A stretch of DNA of 64,000 nucleotides from positions 878,885,220 through 878,949,219 of the forward strand of contig NC_081409.1 of assembly GCF_030272615.1 (NCBI RefSeq). Reading direction: 5' to 3'. Of the stretch, positions 34,474-44,511 are shown in pieces. Both the position numbers and the translations under genes were made by a program. Each line of letters begins with the position of its first letter. Within the stretch, counting starts at the first letter, position 1. The notes under the pieces are model-generated. The model saw only the letters and a list, made by a program, of their open reading frames with translations, was not told where the DNA came from and did not search any database. Origin of the DNA: Cryptomeria japonica (lineage: Eukaryota; Streptophyta; Pinopsida; Cupressales; Cupressaceae).

Positions 34474-35932
34474 TGTTGTATGTAAAATTCATCATCATTC
34501 AATTAGAAACAAAAGGAAATCACAAATCCCTATCTAATCAAAGAATTCTAAATAAACCAATGAAATAATACAATCAAGCAAATAGGAATGTAAAATTATC
34601 AATTAAAATTCCCTATTCCATGACTGCATATTGCTTCCATTGTTCTTCTCTTCTTTGTGGTATGGTGGCTCTCAGATATTGCGTTGTCGACTTGCAAATG
34701 ACACAAAGATTCTAAGTTCATGATTATTGAAAATGGAGATTGAATGCTCAATTTATAGATTATTGGAGAGGATTGAATGAGAGGTGGAACAAATTGATTA
34801 AGAGGTGGTCAGGTGAGCTCACATGCTGATTGATAGTTGAACTACTAATTTGGAGGTGGAACAAAATAGATTGAATTGATAAAATGAGTTAACTGATTGT
34901 GAAAAAAGATGATTGAAAGATGAAAAAGGGTGATTGAAGGAAATAAAGAGGAAGAGATAGTTAACTAATTGAAAGGTGATTGAGAGCTCTATTTAGAAAA
35001 ATCTAACTAAAAGATAGAAATAGAGATTGAAGAGATAATTGAATTAATTAATTAATTGATTGAATTAATTAATTTAGCATGTGCTTGAACTTTGACTTAG
35101 ATTTTGAATTTAACCTTTGCATGAGGTTTAATTCAATTTAGTATTTGAATATATTTAGAACTTGACTTTGATTTTCAATTTGATTTTTGAAATCATGCAC
35201 ATGTATTTGAAATTAGAAGAAATAGAAATTAAAGAATTAGAAGAAATTAGAATTTGGGGAATTAATGTAATTAAATGAAATTAGAAGAATAAAATTAGAA
35301 TTAAATGAAATTAGAATTTGGTAACTTGGAATTAGAAATTAGAAGAATAATTAGTTAATCAAATAATTTAAAGAAACTATTTAATTATTTTAGAAATGGA
35401 ATTTAATTAAATAATAAAGATTATTTAAATTAAAAGAATTAAATCACAATTAATTAAATAATAAATATTTTATTAATATTTAGAAGAGGGTGTACAACTT
35501 GAGTTGGCCTAGTGGTGGAGAACTTGTGCTCTTGAAAGAGAGGTCACAAGTTCAAATACCATAGGGGGTAGGGTATGTACATCTTATCGGCTTCGGCCTA
35601 TTACCGATAAAAAAAAAAAAATTAGAAGAGGGTTAATGATTAAATGATTAGAGATAGAAATTGAGAATATAATTTATTTAAATAACAAAAATTATTTAAA
35701 TTGAAGGATTAAAAATCACAATTAATTAAATAATAAAAATTTAATTAATATTAGAAAATGGTTAAAGTGATTAAATGATGTCAGAATTAGAAATGAATTA
35801 ATTAGTAAGATTATGAGGAAACATGAATTAGAAGAATAAGATTAATTAACTTAATTAAATAATTAAAAAATTATTTAATCAATTAGAGGAATAATCAGTA
35901 CATGAACAATGAGACATTTTTAGGTGTCTACA
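34474..35932 (-). repeat. E4 5' LTR with SINE insertion
   Basis: It is the partner of 12262-13563. It is longer mainly because of a 142-bp SINE-plus-duplication insertion and small AT-rich indels. TG...CA ends on the plus strand are TGTTGTATG and GTGTCTACA. Confidence 0.95.
35492..35621 (+). mobile_element. tRNA-derived SINE
   Basis: A 130-bp insertion present in only one of the two E4 LTRs. It is flanked by TTAGAAGAGGGT at 35480-35491 and 35622-35633. Box A TGGCCTAGTGG (35505-35515) and box B AGTTCAAATACC (35549-35560) form an internal pol III promoter. A hairpin (TATCGG ... CCGATA) precedes a run of about 14 A at the 3' end. It codes for no protein and depends on LINE machinery. The 12-bp duplication and A-tail fit LINE-mediated insertion. 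Confidence 0.95.
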
Positions 35933-36160
35933 CTTTATATACTAGAGAAATACAAAATATTCTTTCACGGGGACATTAAAAACTCTTTCTTGCATAAATA
36001 TTGTTTCATACATATTAAAAAATCCACTACACCAATCTTCTAAAAACACCTCAACATCTTCACTAGACCACACAACAATACCAAAACACTCACTTTTAGA
36101 CCATCTACAACACATAGTGACATCAATGGCAACACATTACAACAACTCAAGTTTCCAACA
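35933..36160 (-). repeat. E1 3' LTR, proximal part
   Basis: It continues the E1 LTR after E4: ACAAAATATTCTTTCACGGG here aligns with CAAAACATTCTTTCACTGGG at 61616. The minus-strand LTR start is TGTTGGAAACTTGAG at 36160. Confidence 0.93.
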
Positions 36161-36175
36161 TTCTCTCCCTTTGTC
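36161..36175 (-). promoter_or_regulatory. E1 polypurine tract
   Basis: The minus strand reads GACAAAGGGAGAGAA directly before the LTR start TGTTGG. Confidence 0.88.
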
Positions 36176-36559
36176 ATTGATGACAACATGAAGGACAACA
36201 AAGAGCACATGCAACCGATCTTTTTTCCAATCTATATATTTCTCTTGTCTCGACATCAAAGAAAAAGGACACTTTGCTAAACTTTCTAAACTTTACATCA
36301 AAGAAAAAGGACACTTTGATAAACTTTCTCTCTTCAATACCGATAAGATCTAATAACTATAATACTCAATGCTCTCCCTAATAGAGGCATCACATCAATC
36401 CAGGAGCAAAAGATGAACTTTAGAACTCCCCCTCGATAGATGCACCACCTAAATTCCTCTACTTTTAAAAATGATGGGCAATGACCCCTAACTTCTGCCA
36501 AAGATACTCAAAGGTATTCTTCACTAACACTTTAGTAAAGATATCTAAAATCTCTTCTT

Positions 36560-36960
36560 TACTAGGTACATACTCCAATTTGACTTCCTTCTTTGCAACC
36601 TTCTCTCTTAAGAAATGATAATAGATTTTAATATGTTAAGTCCTTGAATGTATTACTAGATTCTTTGAAATATTAATTGCACTTGTATTATCACACAAAA
36701 TAGGAATTGCTTCATTATACACTACTTTGATATCTTTTAGAGTTTTTTTCATCCACATGTCCCAAGTGCAACAAGATGATATTGCAATGTATTCAGCCTC
36801 TGTAATAGATAATGACATTGAATATTGTCTTCCTTAACCAAGAGACCAATTTGTCTCCCAAGAAAAATGCATTACCACTTGTACTTGTTTTGTCATCTAC
36901 ACATCTGATCCAATTAGCACCATATACACTTTTAGTGTGAAAACATCATCCTTCCTATAC
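36560..36960 (-). pseudogene. pol: E1 RNase H, decayed
   Basis: The open piece 36818-36636 reads SLSITEAEYIAISSCCTWDM, then AIPILCDNTSAINISKN and HSRT. These are the Glu and Asp blocks of the copia RNase H (SS-AEAEY; l-CDN-SAi; H-RTKHI). The rest is spread over other frames with stops (for example the GRQIGLLVK part near 36850). It lies C-terminal of RT as expected for copia. Confidence 0.9.
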
Positions 36961-37289
36961 TATAACCCATAATCTAGAGTCCCTTTCAAATATCTGAATA
37001 TCCCCTTCATTGCTTGATCATGTGATTGATTAGCACTATCTTGATATCCAGCTATGAAATAAATGCATAATATTTGGTCTTGAAGCAATTGAATTTGATT
37101 ATCCTCCAATTATAGATCTATACCTTTTCTAGTCAACATTTGAAGATCCATCATCCTTGCTTAACTTACAACTAGTAGCCATAGGGGTGGAAACCCATTT
37201 AGAATTATCCATCTCAAACTTGTTTAACATCTCTTTGATATACCCGTTCTAAGAAATAAAAATGCCTTTTTTGATTAACTTGTAGATGA

Positions 37290-37946
37290 AGAGAAAATGA
37301 CAATTCACTTATCATGGACATCTCAAATTCCTTTCACATCTCTTCTACAAACTTCTTGCATACACTATCATCTCCTCCAAATATGATATCATCAACATAC
37401 ACAACGAAAATTAACAATTTATCACCTTGAATTTTGAAATAATGATTGTTATTTGTAGTACCTTTTCTGAAATTGTGTTGCAACAAATACATAGTTCCAA
37501 CCTTGCATACCAAGCTCTAGGAGCTTGCTTGAATCCATGCAATTCCTTGTTCAATCTAAAAACCATATCCAGATCTTTTGATAGCTTGAACCCATCTAGT
37601 TGTTCAATGTGTATTTCTTCCTGAAGTTCTCCATTCAAGAATATTGACTTGACATCCATCTAATATACCTTAAAATTCTTTTGAGTTGCAAATGCAAGAA
37701 ATATCCTTGTAGCTTCCATCCTTGCTACCGAATCAAATGTCTCCTCAAAATCTATACCTTCAACATCTGAATAACCTAGGAAAACCAATCTTGCCTTATT
37801 TCTAGTGACTTTTCCATCTTCATTTATCTTGTTCTGAAACACCCACTTGGTTCCTATCATATTTTATTCCACTGGTCTAGGTACTAATTCCCATGTCTAA
37901 TTATTTTTTATCCAATTCTACTCTTTTTCCATTGCTTTTATCCAAC
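37290..37946 (-). pseudogene. pol: E1 reverse transcriptase, decayed
   Basis: Pieces show MIGTKWVFQNKINEDGKVTR and NKARLVFLGYSDVEGIDFEE, then MDVKSIFLNGELQEEIHIEQ, FKQAPRAWYARLE and the catalytic YVDD (37388-37399). These are the classic copia RT blocks. Known copia RTs have D-V-K-(S/T)-A-F-L-N-G; here Ala is Ile. Stops and frameshifts inactivate it. The start is cut by E3: the residues just upstream (ARxDESW) lie at 46171-46190 and join in frame with IKAMEKE once E3 is removed. Confidence 0.95.
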
Positions 37947-38467
37947 TGTAGCGTCGTAAATTGTACGCACTTGCTAGGGTGGTACAATTTCACACCTAGT
38001 TTAGCACCCGCCTTGGCGCATTTTGCATTTTGCATTGCATTTCCCCTTTAGCACTTAATTAATTAAATTAATTAGGTCTAAGGTCCTATTTTATCATCTC
38101 CCATATCATAAAGTTGGGCCCTTTCATTAAAGTGTGCCCCTTTCATTTTGTTCCTCCTATACATCATTTAATCAAAAACCCTAATTAGGTCCTATTTCGA
38201 GCTTGGGGGCTTGATTTCGGGGGTCAAAACATCTCGAAATCACCTGTAACTTCAGGATTCGCTCTAAAATCATCATATCCGATGGCCCTGAAAATTTGGT
38301 GAAAAGTTGTCGGGACCATGGCGCCCGGAGTGCAACATGGTCCCGGACATTTTTCCCGAAATTTTGGGAGCGCGATCCAATCATAAAATAAAGCTTAACC
38401 CCAAGAAATTGGCGGGAGATTCAATCTCTAAGTCGGCCTAAAGTCGAAATTAAGACCTAGGATTTCA

Positions 38468-38475
38468 TATATAAG
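38468..38475 (+). promoter_or_regulatory. TATA box in the E3 LTR
   Basis: TATATAAG followed by AGCTCTC, conserved in the 3' LTR at 45033-45040. Transcription would start about 30 bp downstream, giving a U3 near 550 bp and an R-U5 near 1.1 kb. A second TATATAG at about 38952 is a weaker candidate. Confidence 0.6.
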
Positions 38476-39084
38476 AGCTCTCTTTCTTCATTTGAAAGGA
38501 TCTGATTTTTGGTTTGGAGGACCTTCTATGCAGCGAAAGAGTAGATCTTTGAAGACTTCAATAAAATTCAACATCCATCCATCAAGCATTCATCAATTTC
38601 ATTCATTTAGGGCTTGGGAGACATTGAAGAACAATAGGAGATTACCGACTGAAGATTGGCTTGTACTCCTCCCTTGAGGGTTGGGTATGATTTCATGTTG
38701 TTTTCATGTCTTTGCATAAGCTTCAATATATCCTTTATTCATGCTTTGGATCACTTTGCATCTTGATTTAGAGCATTTACATTATCATTTACAAGCAATT
38801 AGGGTTTACTTTCTAGGTTGCTCTAGTTTGCTTTCTTGCATTTAAGGACCTTGCACACACACTAGGTCTGCACACACAATACATTTTACAATACAACTTG
38901 GCTATTCGTGGAGGTGGAAATCACCGAAGCGGGGGTTTGACTAAGGCAAAACCCTATATAGCCGCCCACCACACCTTTTCAGATATAAGTGCAGGTTTCA
39001 GAATCCGAACGACGCCGCAAGTTACAGATCCGGAAGAAGCAGACGGAGACCGAACTTCACACCAAATCTCAGAGCAAAAGACTA

Positions 39085-39150
39085 GGATAGGGGCGTGGGG
39101 CGCCCTGGTCCTGCCAGGACAGGGGCGCTGGGTGCCCTGGTCCTCCTGAC
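39085..39150. repeat. GC-rich tandem unit in the E3 5' LTR (two copies)
   Basis: GGGGCG(C)TGGG(C/T)GCCCTGGTCC units separated by TGCCAGGACA. The 3' LTR has three copies at 45650-45740. Confidence 0.88.
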
Positions 39151-39581
39151 AGATAGCAGTTTCAGCATTTTTGACAGCTTTGCAAAACAACAGTTTTCGG
39201 AGCAGTTTCAGGGGCAGAATCAGGACAGTGGCGCCCGCGCCCGCGCCCCAAACATTTTCAGTCAGATTTTAACTCCGGGTACACATTTACATTCTTTTCT
39301 TGTCCTTGTGTTTACAGCTTTCCATTGTTTAAGTTCAATTCTGCAATCTTGTTATTAGTTCATACTTGCACTTTGGGGTTAGGGATTGAACTTGCATCAT
39401 TTCATCTTTCAATTACAACAAAGGAATAGAAACCCTAATAGGTAGCCCGTGGCTCTCTCTTTCACAAAAAGAAGTAGCCAATTGTGTGATACCTCTAGGC
39501 TCTTTCGTATTCCACAAGTGTGTGGTTGAAAGTGAGATTAGGGCATGTTTGCTTAGTGTCACTTTTTCTCCCACACATTTT

Positions 39582-39601
39582 TGGTGAACCCGACGTGAAT
39601 C
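39582..39601 (+). promoter_or_regulatory. E3 primer-binding site
   Basis: TGGTGAACCCGACGTGAATC, four bases (TTTT) after the LTR. It is nearly identical to the E4 site. Confidence 0.9.
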
Positions 39602-39743
39602 TATCATTGCTTCCTCTTGCATTGCATTTGTTAGATCTAGATCTAGATTTAGTGTGTTTTCATTTCATTTTCATTAAAAAGAAAAAAAAAAAAAAAAAGT
39701 GTGTTTTTTTGCATTGTGTGTTTAAATTTTATGCAATTTCAAA

Positions 39744-42020
39744 ATGTCAGATTTTTATTTGCAAGATGTTCATATTTGTGATGATTATGAGTTAGATGAA
39801 GCTTTAGATGAATTTTTGAAACCTAAATATACCAAATCTTCATTTTACCAAAAAATCATAAACATTGTTACTATGCCATTTCGTTGTGATGAGAAAGATA
39901 AGTCGAATGATTCCTCTCAAGGGTACATTCCTATCAGCTCTTCCACTAAATCTAGTAACATGGTTGTTTTCAATGATCCCCTCTATGAAGAGATATCTCC
40001 TTTTGAATCAAAAGATAAACCTTTTAATAGATATGATCATGCTTTGTTGAATGATGCGCTTGATGCCTTTGTGTCTCCTAAAAAACACTCCCTTCATGAG
40101 GATCCTTTTGTGCAAGAAGATGACATTATCCCTACATTTCCTAGTGATGGCCTTTCCTTTTCCAACAACATTCCCACTAGAGATGATGAATTAATGGTAA
40201 ATGCTTACCCTTCTCCTAAAGTTTGTCTTACCCATAAGCATCCCTTAGAGAAAGAAGATGAAATAATAAGCAATTTCCTTAATTCTCTCTCCCCTAAAGA
40301 TCATATTGAACATATTTTGAGGAAAGAGGATGAGTTTAACACATCTATTGATGCTCTCCCTCCTAAGGATGAGGAATTAATAAACAATGTTATCTCCTCT
40401 CTCGAAATTGACAATACTTCAAACATTCCTTTCAACAACCTCACTATTTGGGATGAACCATTAGAAGAAGGTATAGATTATTCTTTACCCCTAGCCAAAG
40501 GGGATGAAATCAAGATTGAAAACTCCCTTGATAGTTTCTCCCCTTCCTTGAATCTCAATTATTCTCCCTTTCCTCAACTTGGTTCTACTCATAAGGAAAC
40601 CCTAGTTCAAAGCAAGATGGTTAACATTTCTTTCAAAGATCTCCCTCTCAAAAGTGAGACTTTAGAGAGTGGTGTTGATCCTTCTCCTAGAGAGTTTATT
40701 CCCCATGTAGATCCTGTGATGATAAAGGATGATATGACCTTTCCTAGTATTACTCTTCCTACTAGAACATCAATGCCTATCCCTTGTATCTCTCCTAAAA
40801 TTGATTTGATCTGTGATAAGATTTTAGTGCAAGAGAAGACTATCAATAATTCTTCCAACACTTTTGTTCATTCTTCTAAACCATCCTCAATCAATTTGAT
40901 ACATGTGAATGAAACACTTAACAAACCTCCCTTCACTATCCAAGGTGCTTGTCCTTCTCAAAATTCTCAACCTTTAAATAAGCCTATCTTAGTAGTTCAA
41001 GGTGGTTATGCTAATAATTCTTTTTGCACCCCTAAGAAACCTATTATTACTATGCAAGGAGGTTATTCTACTAAGAGCCCTTATGAGTATGCTAAGCAAT
41101 TGACTAGAGAGAGTTATCATGCGGTTGCCCATACCTATAACACAAGAAACAATAGGCAACCTAATCCTCCTCCAGTTATCCCAACTTCACTTCCTCCTTC
41201 CCAACCTATTCTTCCTCAAGCTCCACATATTTCACAAGTTCTTTGTAAGGACTATGATCTCATAGAACAACTTAAAACTACTCCTGCTAAGATATCCCTT
41301 TGGGATTTGATCCAAACTTCTTCCACTCATCATGGAATGTTACAAGATGCCTTGAAAGATTTGAACGTCCCTCCACCTAATACATCTAGTAATATAGTGT
41401 CTTTGGTTAACTCTGTGATGAATCCTAAAGCTCAAATTGTGTTTACTCAAGATGAGTTGCCTACTAGTGAAATTCAACATCAATATGATCCCTTGATGAT
41501 TGTGGTTATCATAAATGACACTGCTATAAGACGAACACTGGTAGATAATGGCTCTGGCCTTAATGTGTGTAGCATTAATCTATTGCATAAGATGAATGTG
41601 GATACATCCCTTATTGAGCCTGACTCTCGTCCCATTCGAGGCTTTGATAATGTGGCTAAGTCTTCATTAGGTATTATCACCTTACCCATCACAGTGGGAC
41701 CTGTTACTTTGCCTACTCCTATCCATGTTATGTCGGGAAATCTAACATACAACTTGTTATTAGGGAGACCTTGGATTCACGGTATGCAAGCTGTCCCCTC
41801 TACATTGCATAGACAAGTTAAATTCATTTATAACAATAAGACATATACCTTGATAGGTGATACTAATTTTCAAGCTTGTTTGCAAACATCTACTTCCAAA
41901 GGGAGTTCTTCTAAATCTTCCTCTTCTAGTGATGACTCTTTACCTATGGACAAATCATCATCCTCTGATAATCAAATTTCTTTGGATGAAGATTCTTCTC
42001 AACTTGAATCTACACATTAA
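39744..42020 (+). CDS. E3 polyprotein: acidic repeat region and retropepsin
   Basis: 758 codons from ATG 39744 to TAA 42018. Residues 1 to about 330 are acidic and Ser/Pro rich, with loosely repeated blocks (NDALDAFVSPKK, NFLNSLSPKDH, SIDALPPKDEE). The usual Gag core and zinc knuckle are not visible. Near residue 510 SLWDLIQTSSTHHGML matches the block before the protease in E4. The protease follows, with LVDNGSGLNVC (catalytic Asp about residue 601, D-N-G as often in plant gypsy elements) and YNLLLGRPWIHGMQ about residue 670. The C-terminus is Ser rich. The same frame stays open after the stop to 42809, giving a possible extended product. It has no frameshift and is likely recently functional as a particle or processing protein. 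Confidence 0.88.
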   Translation: MSDFYLQDVHICDDYELDEALDEFLKPKYTKSSFYQKIINIVTMPFRCDEKDKSNDSSQGYIPISSSTKSSNMVVFNDPLYEEISPFESKDKPFNRYDHALLNDALDAFVSPKKHSLHEDPFVQEDDIIPTFPSDGLSFSNNIPTRDDELMVNAYPSPKVCLTHKHPLEKEDEIISNFLNSLSPKDHIEHILRKEDEFNTSIDALPPKDEELINNVISSLEIDNTSNIPFNNLTIWDEPLEEGIDYSLPLAKGDEIKIENSLDSFSPSLNLNYSPFPQLGSTHKETLVQSKMVNISFKDLPLKSETLESGVDPSPREFIPHVDPVMIKDDMTFPSITLPTRTSMPIPCISPKIDLICDKILVQEKTINNSSNTFVHSSKPSSINLIHVNETLNKPPFTIQGACPSQNSQPLNKPILVVQGGYANNSFCTPKKPIITMQGGYSTKSPYEYAKQLTRESYHAVAHTYNTRNNRQPNPPPVIPTSLPPSQPILPQAPHISQVLCKDYDLIEQLKTTPAKISLWDLIQTSSTHHGMLQDALKDLNVPPPNTSSNIVSLVNSVMNPKAQIVFTQDELPTSEIQHQYDPLMIVVIINDTAIRRTLVDNGSGLNVCSINLLHKMNVDTSLIEPDSRPIRGFDNVAKSSLGIITLPITVGPVTLPTPIHVMSGNLTYNLLLGRPWIHGMQAVPSTLHRQVKFIYNNKTYTLIGDTNFQACLQTSTSKGSSSKSSSSSDDSLPMDKSSSSDNQISLDEDSSQLESTH

Positions 42021-42809
42021 AAGGTTTTTGATCTTGAGAAGGTTCTCGCAGAAGATGATTGGGGATCTCTTGACTTTAATCCCACCTTTGTAGGTGAGTA
42101 TAGGGTTCCTCCTAGAGTGCTTAAAGTTAAAGAAAAGGAAGAAACTAAAAATCAATCAGTCTTACTTGAACCTATGAGCAATAATTTTGTGGCCGCTTCT
42201 CAAACTTCTTTTCCTCACACTTCTAATTCTGAAGGATTTGATTCTTTGTCTTATGAAAAACCACCTTCTCTTCCTGAAATGGCTGATCGTTATGGTCGTA
42301 GTTTTCGCATTTTTGCTAAGCATGGGTATCATGGAAATGGTTGTGGCGCTCATGAACAAGGGATAAAGGTTCCTCTAGAGACTAATTTTCACAATTATGC
42401 CTTTGGACTCGGCTATAATCCCTGCAAACGTACCAAAGCATCTAAAAGACCATCTCTCAATGTGAATGCTATATTTAGTAGTGATGATGATCTCACTTCA
42501 ACTAAATCATCTTCTACTTCTATCAACTCTCATTCCCCTCATAAGGAAATGTTGGCGATGAACAAATCCCTTTATGACTCCCCTCAAATTTCTAAATCCA
42601 CTTATGAATCTTTATCTCCTATTCATCATAAATTCCTTTCCTCTAGGGATAAGGCTCTAATAAATTACACTCATCCCTCTTCTAAGATTTCATGTGACTT
42701 TTCTTATTCAATTTTTATCACTTTATACATGTTTTTGATCTCACTTATAGTTGAGCATTCAGCATGTCATATTCAAATACCTCATTCAATCTATCATATC
42801 TTTAAATAA
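42021..42809 (+). CDS. E3 ORF continuation with a G-patch-like domain
   Basis: It lies in the same frame as the polyprotein, separated by one TAA (42018-42020). About 260 codons. The block FRIFAKHGYHGNGCGAHEQG, then KVPLETN and FGLGYNP, has the Gly spacing of a G-patch (aromatic-x-x-G-x-G-x-G...QG...GLGY). A G-patch after the protease is known from some retroviruses and plant gypsy elements, where it binds nucleic acid or activates RT. A Ser-rich tail and a hydrophobic segment (FITLYMFLISLIVEH) near the end follow. Expression would need readthrough or an independent start, or the stop is a recent mutation. Confidence 0.7.
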   Translation, partial: KVFDLEKVLAEDDWGSLDFNPTFVGEYRVPPRVLKVKEKEETKNQSVLLEPMSNNFVAASQTSFPHTSNSEGFDSLSYEKPPSLPEMADRYGRSFRIFAKHGYHGNGCGAHEQGIKVPLETNFHNYAFGLGYNPCKRTKASKRPSLNVNAIFSSDDDLTSTKSSSTSINSHSPHKEMLAMNKSLYDSPQISKSTYESLSPIHHKFLSSRDKALINYTHPSSKISCDFSYSIFITLYMFLISLIVEHSACHIQIPHSIYHIFK

Positions 42810-44496
42810 CATTAATGGCTATTATGTTGCTCATCATTATGTGACATTGGTAACTCATTTACTAGGGGCTCATTGTCATTCATGATGGTACAATTTCAAG
42901 TGCAATCATATTTTTGGAAGCAACATAATAGCCTAATTTTCTATGTCATCTCTTGTTCCTATGGGGACAAGAGTGATTTCATACATCTCTTCTTTTGCTT
43001 ATGTCTAAATCTCTCCCTGGAAGATTGCGTAAGTCCTTCTCATTGACCTTATCCTTGGGAGGCAATGATCTTTCCTTATTTTTATCTAAGGATCCACTTT
43101 TTCCTATTTCGTGGATGGTGTGAACTTTATTGCTTGATGTTATTCCTTGTATGCATTTGTTGTTGTTTGTTCAAGGATTCTCTCTTACAAGAGGTGTAAG
43201 TCCTTGACTACAACCTCTTTTGCACTTGGTAAAATACATCCATAATGAATTCACTCTCCCAATTGGGTTAAAAAGAGCGTCATCCTTCATTAAGAATCAT
43301 TTTCACCTTGCAAAAGAAGGAAGTATTGCATTCTTATTCTCTTCTTTGTCTTATTCTAGAAGATGTTATATTTGTCTAAGACAATTTCTCTCAGGGATAG
43401 GTGTCTTTTGTACAAAGATCTCTTCTCCTCTAAGGATCTCCTTTACACATATTACAAGATATCCCTTTTCAACTATCTTATCCTTGCTTAAAGAGTGCAA
43501 AACTCTCTTGCTTGGATCTATGACATTGTTGCATTTTTTGGGTATCTTCTTTTGTAATAAAGGTAGGTATCCTTGTTCTACTTTACTTATGACATTAACA
43601 TTACACTTTTTGAGCAATGGGTCATTCTCGGAACCAGAGCATAGACTCTTAGAGCGAGATGTCTCTGTTTTTCTTTTATGCAAGGTGATTATTCTCAGAA
43701 CCAGAGCACAGACTCTTAGAGCGAGATGTCACACTTTTGTATTATACATATACAGGTTGTAGCATACTTGGGCATAGACTCCTATGAGGTGCTTCTAACC
43801 TCCCTTACACACAAATGCACGAGGTTGAGTGGAACTAGTAGAATAAGGCTAGACTTTCTCACTCTCCTCCCTTACATGGATCACCTAGACAGACTCTACG
43901 GGCTAGTTTTCCATGTCCTTTTTCCCATGGATCACCTAGACAAGATCTAGGGGTGAGAAGTCCATGTTTTCTCTCTCACTATTCTTCTCATGGATCACCA
44001 ATGTGTGTATTCATGCTTTTTTCCTTTCTTTTCTTCTCTTTGCATTTTGTTTCCATTTACATCCTTCATCTTGCGTTAGAGAACTCTCAAATCCTCACAC
44101 TCTTTGTTGTGTTGGAATTGAGATTTGGACCTCTTTCTTACCAAATCATTCTCCATTAGTTTTTTATCTCATATCAAATCTTCTTGTGAGCATTTGTCAT
44201 CAATATTCTTTAACAATTCGAAGTGGTAAACATGATACCCTGTTTCAACTCACTAAAATTAGCAAGCTGAAATAGGGGGGGGCATATAGCTACCCTCGAA
44301 TTTTCATCACCTTCCTTAGTAAGCATTAGGTGATTCTGTGATCTAACATGTGGTTTTGTAGGTTGTGGTTCCTAACTGTGTACTGCAGATACCGCTGGGG
44401 GCTTCGTCCGATGACTTATGGATATATCCTTTTTCAAATAATGTTTACTTTTCTGTACTTTAGCTTGCATATGCACGTAGTGTTCATATGACCGCT
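42810..44496 (+). other. E3 3' spacer, non-coding
   Basis: Short frames only. Direct repeats include AGACTCTTAGAGCGAGATGTC (about 43643 and 43711, each after GAACCAGAGCA) and CATGGATCACCTAGACA (about 43875 and 43925). This region replaces the RT-integrase part of a complete element. Confidence 0.7.
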
Positions 44497-44511
44497 AAAG
44501 TGGGGGCTAAA
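44497..44511 (+). promoter_or_regulatory. E3 polypurine tract
   Basis: AAAGTGGGGGCTAAA directly before the 3' LTR start TGTAGCATCG. Confidence 0.9.

Larger units (their letters stand above)
12262..35932 (-). mobile_element. E4: Tat-clade Ty3/gypsy element inside the E1 3' LTR
   Basis: Two homologous LTRs (12262-13563 and 34474-35932) bound an internal region with gag, protease, RT, RNase H, a second archaeal-type RNase H and integrase, all on the minus strand. RT before integrase defines Ty3/gypsy, and the second RNase H is the hallmark of the Tat clade. Flanks ATTTA (12257-12261) and CTTTA (35933-35937) form a target duplication with one mismatch. Without the inserted X the element is about 18.7 kb, within the Tat/Ogre size range. 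A plant mobile domain gene lies in antisense next to the 3' LTR. All coding parts carry stops. Confidence 0.95.
37947..39577 (+). repeat. E3 5' LTR
   Basis: 1,631 bp, TGTAGCGTCG to CCCACACA. It differs from the 3' LTR by about 30 substitutions, mostly transitions, and by one fewer copy of a GC-rich unit near 39100-39150. Confidence 0.97.

Noticed and set aside
35492-35621. A functional tRNA gene
   Set aside because: Box A and box B are present, but there is no cloverleaf, and the A-tail and 12-bp duplication mark it as a SINE.
38892-39270. Coding potential in the GC-rich part of the E3 LTR
   Set aside because: The frames arise from GC-rich tandem units and differ in length between the two LTRs.
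43220-44275. Several plus-strand ORFs in the E3 spacer
   Set aside because: Composition is biased by CT-rich sequence; no motif and no continuity with the polyprotein frame.
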